Notes: a model not told the origin generated them from the sequence alone. A DNA stretch of 64,000 nucleotides from Alphaproteobacteria bacterium (GCA_017460085.1 JAFUBQ010000002.1:1-64000), one strand, 5' to 3'. Positions 52,900-61,464 are shown, counted from the stretch's first letter. Numbers and translations: made by a program.

Positions 52900-53772
52900 C
52901 TAAAAAGTATAAACCGCCGTATTCATAAATTTTTGGTCTTCACGTGACATTCTAGTATAATCCAACTCCAGTAACATCGGGTCGGTTAAAATGAGCCTGC
53001 CGGTTGCCGCCTGCAAATAAGGTTTATTTTCGCCCAAACCCCAAATGACCTGCTCTTTATTATCCGGAACACCATATTTTTGATTAATTTTTTTCCAAAA
53101 TTCAAACACCTTCAAATTTTGTAAATATGCAGCTTTTGTGCCGCTGCCGGTAACATTGGCCGCTTCGGTATGATACATAATGCGATGCACTTTATTACCG
53201 GTAAAGTTGCTGGTATAAAAAACTTCCACTTCTTCTTTGGTATGAAAATTGGCATATTTTTCGTGCTGCACATATTGATAATTTTTCTGCTTTGCCATTT
53301 TAACCACACAGTTGCCAATGCGTTCAAACCCAACAACACCCTGATTGCGGCACATTTCTTCATAGCGCCAACGAATAAAATTCGGAATTTCCAAATGCTC
53401 ATAAGTTTTACGATATCCACGTTTTTGCATTGCCTGAGCCGTTTGCTCTCTGTTCATGCGCAACATAATGCCGGAAATATCGAACACCGAAGCATTAGAG
53501 CGATGTATTTGCGGCTGAGAAGAATCGCCAACCGAAGCAATGGCTGCAGAACCTTTTTCGGCCACTGTTGTCACTAAATTATTAATCCAAGTGGCATTTT
53601 CCTCTTGCTTTGGCTGTTGAACCTTCTTCGCGTCTTGCGGCGCATTTTCATCTGCATTTTGCACATATTCAGTCAGCGAATCTGTTTTTTTTTCATCTTC
53701 AGCAACAACGCTTGAGGCCGATAAAATGCCGACCAATACTAAAACACCTGTTTTTTTTAAATTTATTGTCAT
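52900..53772 (-). CDS. Exported protein of unknown function
   Basis: A 290-aa periplasmic or outer-membrane protein. Signal peptide 1-24 (ending SVVA), a charged linker (about 25-75) rich in Lys, Glu and Gln, then an ordered domain with FIRWRYEEMCRNQGVVGFERIGNCVVKMA (two Cys) and a mixed alpha/beta C terminus ending in an aromatic (AVYTF), a feature shared with outer-membrane proteins. No family recognised. Followed 12 nt later by chpT. Confidence 0.65.
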   Translation of the reverse strand: MTINLKKTGVLVLVGILSASSVVAEDEKKTDSLTEYVQNADENAPQDAKKVQQPKQEENATWINNLVTTVAEKGSAAIASVGDSSQPQIHRSNASVFDISGIMLRMNREQTAQAMQKRGYRKTYEHLEIPNFIRWRYEEMCRNQGVVGFERIGNCVVKMAKQKNYQYVQHEKYANFHTKEEVEVFYTSNFTGNKVHRIMYHTEAANVTGSGTKAAYLQNLKVFEFWKKINQKYGVPDNKEQVIWGLGENKPYLQAATGRLILTDPMLLELDYTRMSREDQKFMNTAVYTF

Positions 53773-53907
53773 CTCTTAACTCAATAAACTAACCTTGTAA
53801 CCAAATTTATCATTGTGGTTTTAAAAAAGGTTTAAAATGCGCCAAATTATTATTTACAATGAAACATAAGCGGTTTATTTTAAGCCTGTCTGATATAAGG
53901 AGATGAA

Positions 53908-55257
53908 ATGACGGCAACAGCGAATATTATCGGTGCCGGTTTAGCCGGATGCGAATCCGCGTGGCAACTGGCAAAACGCGGCATAAAAGTAAAACTTTTT
54001 GAAATGAAACCGCAAAAATTTTCTCCGGCACACAAAAATACCGATTTTGCCGAACTGGTCTGCTCTAATTCTTTGCGCGCCGATGATGCCGAACATAATG
54101 CGGTTGGCTTAATGCACGAAGAAATGCGCCGTTTTAATTCACTGATAATGCAATGCGCTGATGCCACCAAAGTTCCGGCCGGAGGGGCTTTAGCAGTTGA
54201 CCGCAACGGCTTTGCCCATATGGTAACGGAAAAATTGTTGGCAACCAATATGGTTGAAGTTATCAGTGGCGAAATAACCGAATTTCCTGCTGCTGACGCA
54301 CCGCTAACCATTATTGCCACCGGTCCTTTAACCAGTGCCGATTTTGCTAACACAATTTTAGAAAAAGTGAATCATCAGGCATTTTCGTTTTATGATGCCA
54401 TTGCGCCGGTTGTATATAAAGAGAGCATCAATTTTGATAAAGCATGGTATCAATCACGCTATGATAAAGGTGATAAATATGACTATATTAATTGCCCGCT
54501 TAATAAAGAACAATACTACGGTTTTGTTAATGCGCTTTTAGCGGCAGAAAAAATGCCGTTTCATGACTTTGAAACACCGCAATATTTTGACGGCTGCTTG
54601 CCGATAGAAGTAATGGCGGAACGCGGTGCCGATACTCTTTTGTTCGGACCGATGAAGCCTGTAGGATTAACCAATCCGCATAGCATGGAAAAACCATATG
54701 CCGTTGTGCAACTTCGCCAAGATAATAAAGAAGATACATTGCGCAATATTGTCGGTTTTCAAACCAAAATGAAATATGGAGCGCAACAGGAAGTTTTTCG
54801 CCTGATTCCGGGGTTGGAAAATGCCGAATTTGCTCGCTACGGCGGCATTCATAAAAATACATTCATTAACAGTCCGCTGCTTTTAGACGAGTTTTTACGC
54901 CTAAAAAGCCAACCAAACGTTATGTTTGCCGGCCAAATTACCGGTTGCGAGGGATATGTTGAAAGTGCAAATGTCGGTATGTCTGCCGGCTATTTTGCCG
55001 CCTGCTTAATTCAAGGAAAAACACCGCTTTTACCGCCGCAGACAACAGCTACCGGTGCCATGCTCGGTCATTTGAAAGACACAACAGCCGAATATCAACC
55101 AATGAACATTAACTTCGGCATTTTTCCAACCATTCAAGGCGAAATTACTTCCAGTGGAAAATTCCGTAAAATTAAAGGTGCAGACCGCAAAGCAGCTTAT
55201 TGCCACCGAGCTTTGGCCGATTTTGCGCAGTGGCTGCAACAAATTGAAAATAATTAA
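53908..55257 (+). CDS. trmFO: Methylenetetrahydrofolate--tRNA (uracil-5-)-methyltransferase TrmFO
   Basis: A 449-aa FAD- and folate-dependent enzyme that makes m5U54 in tRNA. FAD motif NIIGAGLAGCESAWQLAKRG, ELVCSNSLRADD (catalytic Cys region), NRNGFAHMVT-like DRNGFAHMVTEKL and IPGLENAEFARYGGIHKNT, plus the C-terminal GQITGCEGYVESANVGMSAG. Strong AAGGAGATGAA site. Full length. Followed by a squalene-synthase-like gene 85 nt downstream. Confidence 0.95.
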   Translation: MTATANIIGAGLAGCESAWQLAKRGIKVKLFEMKPQKFSPAHKNTDFAELVCSNSLRADDAEHNAVGLMHEEMRRFNSLIMQCADATKVPAGGALAVDRNGFAHMVTEKLLATNMVEVISGEITEFPAADAPLTIIATGPLTSADFANTILEKVNHQAFSFYDAIAPVVYKESINFDKAWYQSRYDKGDKYDYINCPLNKEQYYGFVNALLAAEKMPFHDFETPQYFDGCLPIEVMAERGADTLLFGPMKPVGLTNPHSMEKPYAVVQLRQDNKEDTLRNIVGFQTKMKYGAQQEVFRLIPGLENAEFARYGGIHKNTFINSPLLLDEFLRLKSQPNVMFAGQITGCEGYVESANVGMSAGYFAACLIQGKTPLLPPQTTATGAMLGHLKDTTAEYQPMNINFGIFPTIQGEITSSGKFRKIKGADRKAAYCHRALADFAQWLQQIENN

Positions 55258-55341
55258 CAAGCTTGTTGAACACCGCTTGACGAATCGGCGATTTTTCAAT
55301 AAACTCAAGCTAATTGATGTAATAAAAATGAAAGGGCTTAT

Positions 55342-56172
55342 ATGTTATCGGTAGGTGATTTGGTAAAAAAATCTCACCCTGCGCTGTTTTGGTGCATGCG
55401 CAGTTTACCAAAAGTAAAACGTGAAGCCCTGTTCACGTTGTTTGCTTTTTGCCGACACATTGACAACATTGCTCGTTCTGATATGCCTGTTGCCGAGAAA
55501 AAAGAGCTGATTAAGGCATGGTACGAAGAATTGGTTAATATCTATGATAAACACGTTCCTGCTACCAATATAGGCAGAAAAATTTATAAAAATTGTTTGC
55601 GTTTTAATTTGCCACGAAAAAAATTAGAAGAAATTTTAGCCAGTGCAACCTTAAACATTCCCAAACCTTTGTGCGCACCTAAACGAATTATTTTTGAGCA
55701 ATATATTAATGGCGCTGCTGTTGTGCCGTTTGAACTGGCGCTGCAAATTATGGATGCAAAAAACTCAGCGGCAACAGAAGAATTAGCTAAAAATTTAGGC
55801 CGAGCCGTGCTTTTAACCCTCATTTTGCGTGATGTTAAAGATGATGCCAAAGGCGGACGTTTATATATGCCCGAAGATATTTTGAAACGCACAAATCTTG
55901 AAAATATCAAACCCATGCAAATTATAGAATCGCCCGATTTTGCTCTTGCTCGTGAATTGCTTGCCGGTGAGGCAGAATTAGCTTTTATGAAGGCAGAAAG
56001 ATTAATCCGTATACTACAGTCACGTTCAGCAATGTCATTACGCTATATTGAAAATGTCAGCCAATATTTGTTCGCTTTTATGAAAAAACGCGGTTGGGAA
56101 ATTATTTCTCCTAAACCCAAATTGCATATTTCTGCCTATTTGCTGATTTTGTGGCGCGTTCTATTTAAATAG
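55342..56172 (+). CDS. Squalene/phytoene synthase-like protein with degenerate motif
   Basis: A 276-aa all-helical protein of the squalene/phytoene synthase superfamily. The first Asp-rich motif, normally DDxxD, is HIDNIARSD (Asp41, Arg45), so the second acidic ligand is changed; the second motif is intact, LRDVKDDAKGGRLYMP near residues 165-180. A short hydrophobic C terminus (AYLLILWRVLFK) may bind the membrane. It could be a hopanoid-pathway enzyme or a non-catalytic relative such as the NDUFAF6 group. No other terpenoid genes are adjacent. Confidence 0.75.
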   Translation: MLSVGDLVKKSHPALFWCMRSLPKVKREALFTLFAFCRHIDNIARSDMPVAEKKELIKAWYEELVNIYDKHVPATNIGRKIYKNCLRFNLPRKKLEEILASATLNIPKPLCAPKRIIFEQYINGAAVVPFELALQIMDAKNSAATEELAKNLGRAVLLTLILRDVKDDAKGGRLYMPEDILKRTNLENIKPMQIIESPDFALARELLAGEAELAFMKAERLIRILQSRSAMSLRYIENVSQYLFAFMKKRGWEIISPKPKLHISAYLLILWRVLFK

Positions 56173-56260
56173 AATCTTTTATTGCTTATTTATATTGATT
56201 TTCAGTACGAAAAAAACTATATTATCGCTTAATGAATAATACTATAAGGAGAAATATAAA

Positions 56261-57007
56261 ATGAACGAATTCGATAAATTGTCAGCAACTGATGTTATCA
56301 GACAACCAAGCGTTGAAATGGTTGATGAAGGTTTGCGCAGCTATATGGTTAAGGTTTTCAACTATATGGGAGGCAGCTTGCTGGTTGCCGGATTGGTAGC
56401 ATATTTGTTTGCCAATACCGAACTGGTTAAACTTTTATATAATATAAATTACCAAAACAATACCGCTTCAATTTCGGGCATTGGGTGGCTGATTATGCTG
56501 GCACCTTTAGCTTTAATTTTTGCTTTTAATTATGTTCTAACTCATAAAAGTTTGGCCGCTGTCCAATTAGTGTTCTGGGCTTTTTCCGCATTAGAAGGCG
56601 CATCGCTGGCTTATGTGTTTTTAATCTATAGCGGCGCCAGTATCACCCGCGTATTTTTCATCACGGCCGTAACATTTTGCGGTATGGGAATTTTAGGCTA
56701 TTCAACTAAACGTGACCTCTCTAAACTCAGCAGCTATTTATATATGGCGCTTATAGGGCTTATTGTTGCAATGGTGGTGAATATCTTCTTAAACAGCAGC
56801 GGTTTGTATTATGTATTATCAGCAGTCGGAGTGTTAGTTTTTACCGGTTTAACTGCCGCAGATATGCAAAATATCAAAATGATGTATTATCGTCAGGATA
56901 ATAACGATGTGGCTTCTCGTAAAGCAATTGCCGGCGCTCTGAACTTATATTTAGATTTTATCAATCTGTTTTTAATGCTGTTGCGTTTGTTTGGCGACAG
57001 AAGATAA
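56261..57007 (+). CDS. Bax inhibitor-1/YccA family membrane protein
   Basis: A 248-aa seven-helix inner-membrane protein. TMBIM-family marks: YMVKVFNYMGGSLLVAGLVAY, FWAFSALEGASLAYVFLIYSG, ITAVTFCGMGILGYSTKRDLS and the conserved acidic end LYLDFINLFLMLLRLFG. Suggested to be a Ca2+/H+ leak channel in bacterial homologues. Single gene with a good site and a terminator. Confidence 0.93.
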   Translation: MNEFDKLSATDVIRQPSVEMVDEGLRSYMVKVFNYMGGSLLVAGLVAYLFANTELVKLLYNINYQNNTASISGIGWLIMLAPLALIFAFNYVLTHKSLAAVQLVFWAFSALEGASLAYVFLIYSGASITRVFFITAVTFCGMGILGYSTKRDLSKLSSYLYMALIGLIVAMVVNIFLNSSGLYYVLSAVGVLVFTGLTAADMQNIKMMYYRQDNNDVASRKAIAGALNLYLDFINLFLMLLRLFGDRR

Positions 57008-57030
57008 TAAGAAAGCAATTTAAAAAAGAA

Positions 57031-57060
57031 ATGCCCGTATAAAAGCGGGCATATTCTTTT
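57031..57060 (+). terminator. Intrinsic terminator after the Bax-inhibitor gene
   Basis: ATGCCCG (57031-57037) and CGGGCAT (57046-57052) with a TATAAAAG loop, then ATTCTTTT. It also faces the convergent murA. Confidence 0.75.
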
Positions 57061-57075
57061 GGTGCAATATTGTGT

Positions 57076-58371
57076 TTACCAATCGCTTTCTTTAATGCGC
57101 TCAATGTCGGCACCAACTGCCTTGAATTTTTCTTCTAAATGTTCATAGCCACGGTCAAGGTGATATACACGGTTAACAATAGTTTCGCCTTCAGCCACCA
57201 ATCCGGCCAAAATTAAGGCAAACGATGCGCGTAAATCTGTTGACATAACCGGTGCGGCCGAAAGTTTTTCCACCCCGCGCACAATGGCCGAAGCATGGCC
57301 GTGAACATTAATATTTGCCCCCATACGCATCAATTCAGGAACATGCATAAAACGATTTTCCCAAATATTTTCTGTTATCATTGCCGCGCCTTTTGCCACA
57401 CACATCAGCGCCATAAACTGAGCTTGCAAATCTGTCGGAAAACCTGGGTAATAATCAGTAAATACATCTTCGCCGTGCAAATCGGCATGCTGAGCATCAA
57501 CAATTATGCCTGTATCGGTCGCCTCAATTTTTATGCCCATTTTTTGTAAAATATCCATTGGCGTTTTTAAGTGTTCAATGTTTGCATTAACCAATTCCAA
57601 GCGCCCTTTGGTAATGGCAGCAGCAACGGCATATGAGCCGGCTTCAATGCGGTCATTGATAATTTCGTGGGTTATACCGTGCAGCTCAGAAACGCCGGTA
57701 ATGGTTAATGTTGAAGTGTTTACACCTTCAATATGCGCCCCCATTTTATTAAGCATATCAATTAAATCGGCAATTTCCGGTTCTTTGGCAGCATTTTCAA
57801 TAACCGTTGTACCTTCAGCCAATGTGGCAGCCATTAAAATATTGCAAGTTGCCCCTACTGAAGCGGAATGGAACGCAACATGTGCGCCTTTCAAACGTCC
57901 GTTAATATCTGCCACTACATAGCCGTTTTTAATTTCAATATGAGCACCCATTTGCTCCAACGATGTTAAATGAATATCCATCGGGCGTGCCCCAATGGCA
58001 CAACCGCCGGGAAGCGAAAGTTCAACATGCCCATATTTTGCCAACAGCGGCCCTAAAACATAGTATGAAGCACGCATTTTACGCACATAATCATACGGAG
58101 CAACCAAACTTGTCGGTTTTGGCGTGTGATATGTTATGGATTGCGTTTTATGACCATTTAAAATTTCTTCTTTTACATCAATTTGTGTGCCGATTTGCGC
58201 CAGTAAGTTATTGAGCGACGTAATATCTGAGAGAAAAGGAATGTTTTTTACGGTTACCGGCTCATCGGTTAAAAGCGAAGCACAAATAATAGGCAAAGCG
58301 GTATTTTTAGCACCGCTGATATATACTTTACCAAACAATTGGCGTCCGCCTCTTATTTTTATTTTATCCAT
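57076..58371 (-). CDS. murA: UDP-N-acetylglucosamine 1-carboxyvinyltransferase
   Basis: A 431-aa EPSP-synthase-fold enzyme, first committed step of peptidoglycan synthesis. The PEP-binding Cys is present in LSLPGGCAIGARPMDIHL, so fosfomycin sensitivity would be expected from the family. Other marks: GAKNTALPIICASLL, RKMRASYYVLGPLL, and TDLRASFALILAGLVAEGET. It begins inside the last codons of the 45-aa gene upstream. Confidence 0.96.
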   Translation of the reverse strand: MDKIKIRGGRQLFGKVYISGAKNTALPIICASLLTDEPVTVKNIPFLSDITSLNNLLAQIGTQIDVKEEILNGHKTQSITYHTPKPTSLVAPYDYVRKMRASYYVLGPLLAKYGHVELSLPGGCAIGARPMDIHLTSLEQMGAHIEIKNGYVVADINGRLKGAHVAFHSASVGATCNILMAATLAEGTTVIENAAKEPEIADLIDMLNKMGAHIEGVNTSTLTITGVSELHGITHEIINDRIEAGSYAVAAAITKGRLELVNANIEHLKTPMDILQKMGIKIEATDTGIIVDAQHADLHGEDVFTDYYPGFPTDLQAQFMALMCVAKGAAMITENIWENRFMHVPELMRMGANINVHGHASAIVRGVEKLSAAPVMSTDLRASFALILAGLVAEGETIVNRVYHLDRGYEHLEEKFKAVGADIERIKESDW

Positions 58372-58501
58372 TTTTTTGCTCCTTTTCTCTTTTTAATTTT
58401 TCTAGTTCCTGCTGTTGTTTTTTGCGTTTGGCAATGTTTTTTTGCAGTGCCTTTGCTTCTTTTTCAAAGCGAATTTGCTGTTGTGACTTTTGTGCGGACA
58501 T
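58364..58501 (-). CDS. Small basic coiled-coil protein overlapping murA
   Basis: A 45-aa protein, Lys/Gln/Glu-rich and predicted to be one long helix (residues 5-44: QQQIRFEKEAKAL, KKQQQELEKLKREKEQ). Start at 58501 with AGAGGAG nine bases upstream; its stop overlaps the start of murA by 8 nt in a different frame, indicating translational coupling. No family recognised; no disorder or membrane segment to suggest function. Confidence 0.6.
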   Translation of the reverse strand: MSAQKSQQQIRFEKEAKALQKNIAKRKKQQQELEKLKREKEQKNG

Positions 58502-58656
58502 ATAGCCTATCTCCTCTTTATATAATTGCTTATATTATTAAGACAAAGCCGCCTTGGTTACCATATTTATACTGATTTATGCACAGTTTTTATACCCTTA
58601 CTTGCTTTTGTAATATAAATATCCTACATTTAAATCAGCGTAAGGAAAAAAGGAAG

Positions 58657-59049
58657 ATGAAAAAGTTTTATTGTTTTTATTGCCAGCAAGATGTTGAACC
58701 TCGGCGTTTTATAAAATGGCGTTTCTGCCCCAAATGCGGCAAATATCTTAAAGATAGCGGAGAAGGGTTCTACAGAATATGCAATCGCTGCGGTGCAAAT
58801 ATGCCGGTTGATGCTTCTGCTTGCTATAAATGCGGAAATTCCACCGGTTTGCCGGAGGAAAAATATACGGCAGAAAAATTCTTAAATTTAAGTAATTGGG
58901 CCTATTTTTTGCAAAACTGCATATTTTTCGCACTCTGCATTGTTCTTTTAATTGGCATAATATATCTTTCTTTTTATCTTATTATAGCAGCACTTATCTG
59001 CTTTGCAATTTTTTATTGCCTCAGCTTTTTTATGCCAAAAAGCAAATAA
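58657..59049 (+). CDS. Zinc-ribbon membrane protein
   Basis: A 130-aa protein with three CxxC pairs in the N-terminal half: FYCFYCQQ, RFCPKCGKYL and ICNRCGANM/ACYKCGNS, i.e. two or more zinc ribbons (residues about 3-62), then two transmembrane helices (about 84-123). AAGGAAAAAAGGAAG lies just before the ATG; longer frames upstream contain no signal. Function unknown; zinc-ribbon plus membrane tail is a common architecture of small uncharacterised proteins. Convergent with the exported protein at 59052. Confidence 0.72.
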   Translation: MKKFYCFYCQQDVEPRRFIKWRFCPKCGKYLKDSGEGFYRICNRCGANMPVDASACYKCGNSTGLPEEKYTAEKFLNLSNWAYFLQNCIFFALCIVLLIGIIYLSFYLIIAALICFAIFYCLSFFMPKSK

Positions 59050-59051
59050 AT

Positions 59052-59870
59052 TTATCGGCAAAAACCTTTTTGCTGCAAAAAGAACATCAACTCGTCATCA
59101 GCTTGGCGCGTTTGCTCATTTTCAATTTCTGAACGAACACGAACTTTGCCTTGTGCCATAAATCGCTTTTCGCCATATTTATCAAGCAACTCGCGATAAT
59201 AGTTTAATAAACCGGCAATTGTTTTGCTATCAATGCGGCAAGTAACCGTATAATCTTGCAGTACGCCTTCAACTTCCAATTCACTCACCAAATATATTGT
59301 GCAAACATCATTGGCAAATTCTGCTTCCAATGCTTGCCTAATTTGCTTATCACCGCTTATTTTTTTGTTTTCGGTTCCTAAATAGTCAACGCCTTTGGCA
59401 CAAGAGTTTAAGGCATGCAAAATACCGTTATAAATATATTGCGGCTTAAAATTATATTTTGCCATCTCAGGATTGCGCAGCAAAATCTGTAAATCATCAA
59501 AACCATGAATATTCGGCAAAACTTCCAGCGGAACAAACAAATCAAAATCAGCATAGCGCAAGTGGCATTTTTCTGCTTCTTTTCCAACAATTTCCACCGC
59601 AGAATCTGCACCGTCTAATCTGTTATTATCGCTGGCCGGCTTGCACTGACGCAGCGCATTCATAAATTCCGGTGTAAATACATTAAATACTTCCGCTTCT
59701 TTTTCAGGCAAAACATTTTCTTTTGTTACTAAATCATCTGGTGCCGCAACAGCATCATCGGCCGCAATCGCAACAGCATTATTAGCTGAAACAGACTCCG
59801 AAATTTGCGCTTCTTCTGCCTGCGCCAAAGATATATTAAACATTGCAAACAAAATCAATAAATAAGGCAT
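59052..59870 (-). CDS. Exported protein of unknown function
   Basis: A 272-aa exported protein. Signal peptide 1-18 (ending AQA), low-complexity linker of Ala/Asp/Glu to about 65, then an ordered domain with four Cys (LRQCKPAS, AEKCHLRY, LNSCAKGV, DVCTIYL, VTCRID, KGFCR) that may form disulfides. C-terminal region VEGVLQDYTVTCRIDSKT is beta-rich. The ATG at 59870 is used because GAGAGG lies 8 nt upstream and the signal peptide begins there. Downstream of the pilin genes but beyond a terminator; its gene family is not recognised. Confidence 0.6.
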   Translation of the reverse strand: MPYLLILFAMFNISLAQAEEAQISESVSANNAVAIAADDAVAAPDDLVTKENVLPEKEAEVFNVFTPEFMNALRQCKPASDNNRLDGADSAVEIVGKEAEKCHLRYADFDLFVPLEVLPNIHGFDDLQILLRNPEMAKYNFKPQYIYNGILHALNSCAKGVDYLGTENKKISGDKQIRQALEAEFANDVCTIYLVSELEVEGVLQDYTVTCRIDSKTIAGLLNYYRELLDKYGEKRFMAQGKVRVRSEIENEQTRQADDELMFFLQQKGFCR

Positions 59871-60274
59871 ATTACCAACCTCTCGAATATTTCCATTTTT
59901 TTTAGGATAAAACATAAACCTCTCTTTGTCACGCGCTTTTATTTTACTTTCACAAAAAACAAGAGGGAGGCCAAGCACCCATACGGCTTGCCTCCCTCCA
60001 AGTCCGCCCAAAGTTCAAGAAGCTTAGGCCGGTTGATAATATTATCAGAGCCATGTCTTGAAAACTTTTGAAAGCGCACTTATTACCCTGACATTGATGG
60101 TAGAGGACTTTACTCTAAAATTCCTCAGCCTCAGACGTCTAAGTAACGGTTCTGCCAAACAATTTAGAATTTGATTGCTCAAAAACACCACTGTTCAACC
60201 GAACACCGAATATTTAAGCTCTATTGCCAAGTTTTCAACGCTATCTGAACTAAATATCAGCTAAAATAAACTTT
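59871..60274 (-). ncRNA. Long intergenic stretch with possible structured RNA
   Basis: No gene is seen. On the minus strand it follows the second pilin gene. Structure: TTGAAAACTT (60058-60067) and its exact reverse complement AAGTTTTCAA (60229-60238) could form a 10-bp closing helix of a domain of about 180 nt; inside are TGTTC/GAACA (60193-60206) and TAGAG/CTCTA hairpins, and a TGATAATATTATCA palindrome lies just outside. The stretch ends in a strong terminator (59963-59998). It could be a 3'-UTR regulatory RNA or a free RNA; no known RNA family (RNase P, tmRNA, SRP) matched by eye. Confidence 0.35.
59951..59998 (-). terminator. Intrinsic terminator downstream of the pilin genes
   Basis: On the minus strand GAGGGAGG-CAAGC pairs with GCTTG-G-CCTCCCTC (59998-59986 with 59976-59963, one bulge), followed by TTGTTTTTTG. 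Stem of about 13 bp. Confidence 0.75.
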
Positions 60275-60820
60275 TTATCTGAAACCGAATTTCATTGTTA
60301 CGGTTGTGCTGCCTCTTTCCGGCGTGCAACCGGTAACCGCAGTTCCTAAATCAACAGGTGAATTATGTATTGTTTCATCCGAGCCATAGCTTAAACCGAC
60401 AAATCCGCTGGAATTGCTATTGCCGTAGTTGCCGTTGGAAAGGCTTAAGCACATTTCTTCGCTTAAACCGGAAACAACCACCCAAAACATTGGATTAGTG
60501 CCAACATAAACCACATCATAAGTAACGTCATTGCGGTCAGTCCAATCTGTTGCTAAAGTGTCCGGATAAGCATTAGCTTTTTTAACATACACGTTCAAGT
60601 CATCAGATGTAGCTCCATCTTCTATATCTAACTGATAATCTCTGATAATATGGCGGGTTTTCTGCGCCAAAGAGGTCATGGTATCTGTTACCTCGTTAAT
60701 GGCTTGATGCATACGCGTTTTCATTACTAAACCAAAGCCACCCGTAGTTAAGATTCCGATAATGGTTAACACCCCCAGCATTTCCATCATCGAACGTCCA
60801 TATTGATTATTCTTTTTCAT
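60275..60820 (-). CDS. Type IV pilin-like protein (second of a pair)
   Basis: A 181-aa protein with a type IV prepilin start: short basic leader MKKNNQYG, then RSMMEMLGVLTIIGILTTGG with Glu5 of the mature protein after the conserved Gly, and a hydrophobic helix. The C-terminal globular part has a Cys pair (EEMCLSL and AVTGCTP) matching the D-region disulfide of type IVb pilins such as PilS. The mature residue 1 is Arg, unusual among pilins. AAGGAG precedes the start; it follows its paralogue by one base. Confidence 0.85.
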   Translation of the reverse strand: MKKNNQYGRSMMEMLGVLTIIGILTTGGFGLVMKTRMHQAINEVTDTMTSLAQKTRHIIRDYQLDIEDGATSDDLNVYVKKANAYPDTLATDWTDRNDVTYDVVYVGTNPMFWVVVSGLSEEMCLSLSNGNYGNSNSSGFVGLSYGSDETIHNSPVDLGTAVTGCTPERGSTTVTMKFGFR

Positions 60821-60821
60821 A

Positions 60822-61424
60822 TTATTCTCCTTGTTGGTTGTGTTCTGCAGTCGCAGCAGGTGCTACATATCCGCATCCGGCATACGAAAGTTTTATGCTG
60901 TTAGCTCCATCAACGCATTTTGTTGCCGCCGTTGCTAAGTCAACCGGCATAGATAATGAAGAAGTTTCCTCACCGTAAGTTACGCCGGTTATTCCGCTTG
61001 AACGCACGGTTCCCCAATCATTGCTAAGTATTTTAATGCATAATTCTTGCGGCACATTGCCAATAGTAATGGAAAATGATCCGGTTGTATCTATTGTGGC
61101 CACATCGTAAGTTATATCCAAAGTTCCGCTATAAACACCGTTGTCGTCATAACTCAAACTGCTGGGATATCTGCCTGACTTATATAAAAACACCCCATAA
61201 GCAACATTTGCATCTGCATATCCGCTGTCATCACTATAATCGCATACTAATCTTCTACCATCTTCGGCTAACTGAGAAATTTCAGATAACACTTGATTAT
61301 ATCGCTGACTTTGCATTGCAGAAGAAATAACCCCGATACCGCCTACAGATATAACGCCGATTATAGATAACACCCCCAGCATCTCAATCATCGAGCGGCC
61401 AAACTCATTATTTTTAAGCATCAT
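60822..61424 (-). CDS. Type IV pilin-like protein (first of a pair)
   Basis: A 200-aa paralogue of the next gene. Leader MMLKNNEFG, mature start RSMIEMLGVLSIIGVISVGG with Glu5, Arg1 again, hydrophobic helix, then a globular domain with SITIGNVPQELCIKILSNDWG and a second Cys in TAATKCVDG. Both pilins share the same pattern in the middle (DVATIDTT / TYDVVYVG-type beta strands and a SSGITGVTYG versus SSGFVGLSYG motif). AAAGGTGAGAG lies directly before the ATG; a strong terminator hairpin ends 19 nt upstream. Confidence 0.85.
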   Translation of the reverse strand: MMLKNNEFGRSMIEMLGVLSIIGVISVGGIGVISSAMQSQRYNQVLSEISQLAEDGRRLVCDYSDDSGYADANVAYGVFLYKSGRYPSSLSYDDNGVYSGTLDITYDVATIDTTGSFSITIGNVPQELCIKILSNDWGTVRSSGITGVTYGEETSSLSMPVDLATAATKCVDGANSIKLSYAGCGYVAPAATAEHNQQGE

Positions 61425-61433
61425 CTCTCACCT

Positions 61434-61464
61434 TTAATAAAAGGCCTCCTAAACAACGGAGGCC
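61434..61464 (-). terminator. Strong intrinsic terminator just upstream of the pilin start
   Basis: Minus strand: GGCCTCC (61464-61458) pairs with GGAGGCC (61449-61443) around a GTTGTTTA loop, followed by TTTTATT. It ends 19 nt before the pilin ATG at 61424, too close for a separate promoter in between. Confidence 0.8.

Noticed and set aside
55154..55354. 66-aa ORF overlapping the end of trmFO
   Set aside because: It overlaps trmFO in another frame, lacks a clear ribosome binding site, and has no recognisable content.
60001..60274. RNase P RNA, tmRNA or SRP RNA
   Set aside because: None of the signature motifs (for RNase P the GGAAAGUCC-type core; for tmRNA a tag ORF and tRNA-like ends) were found, and the size and context did not fit.
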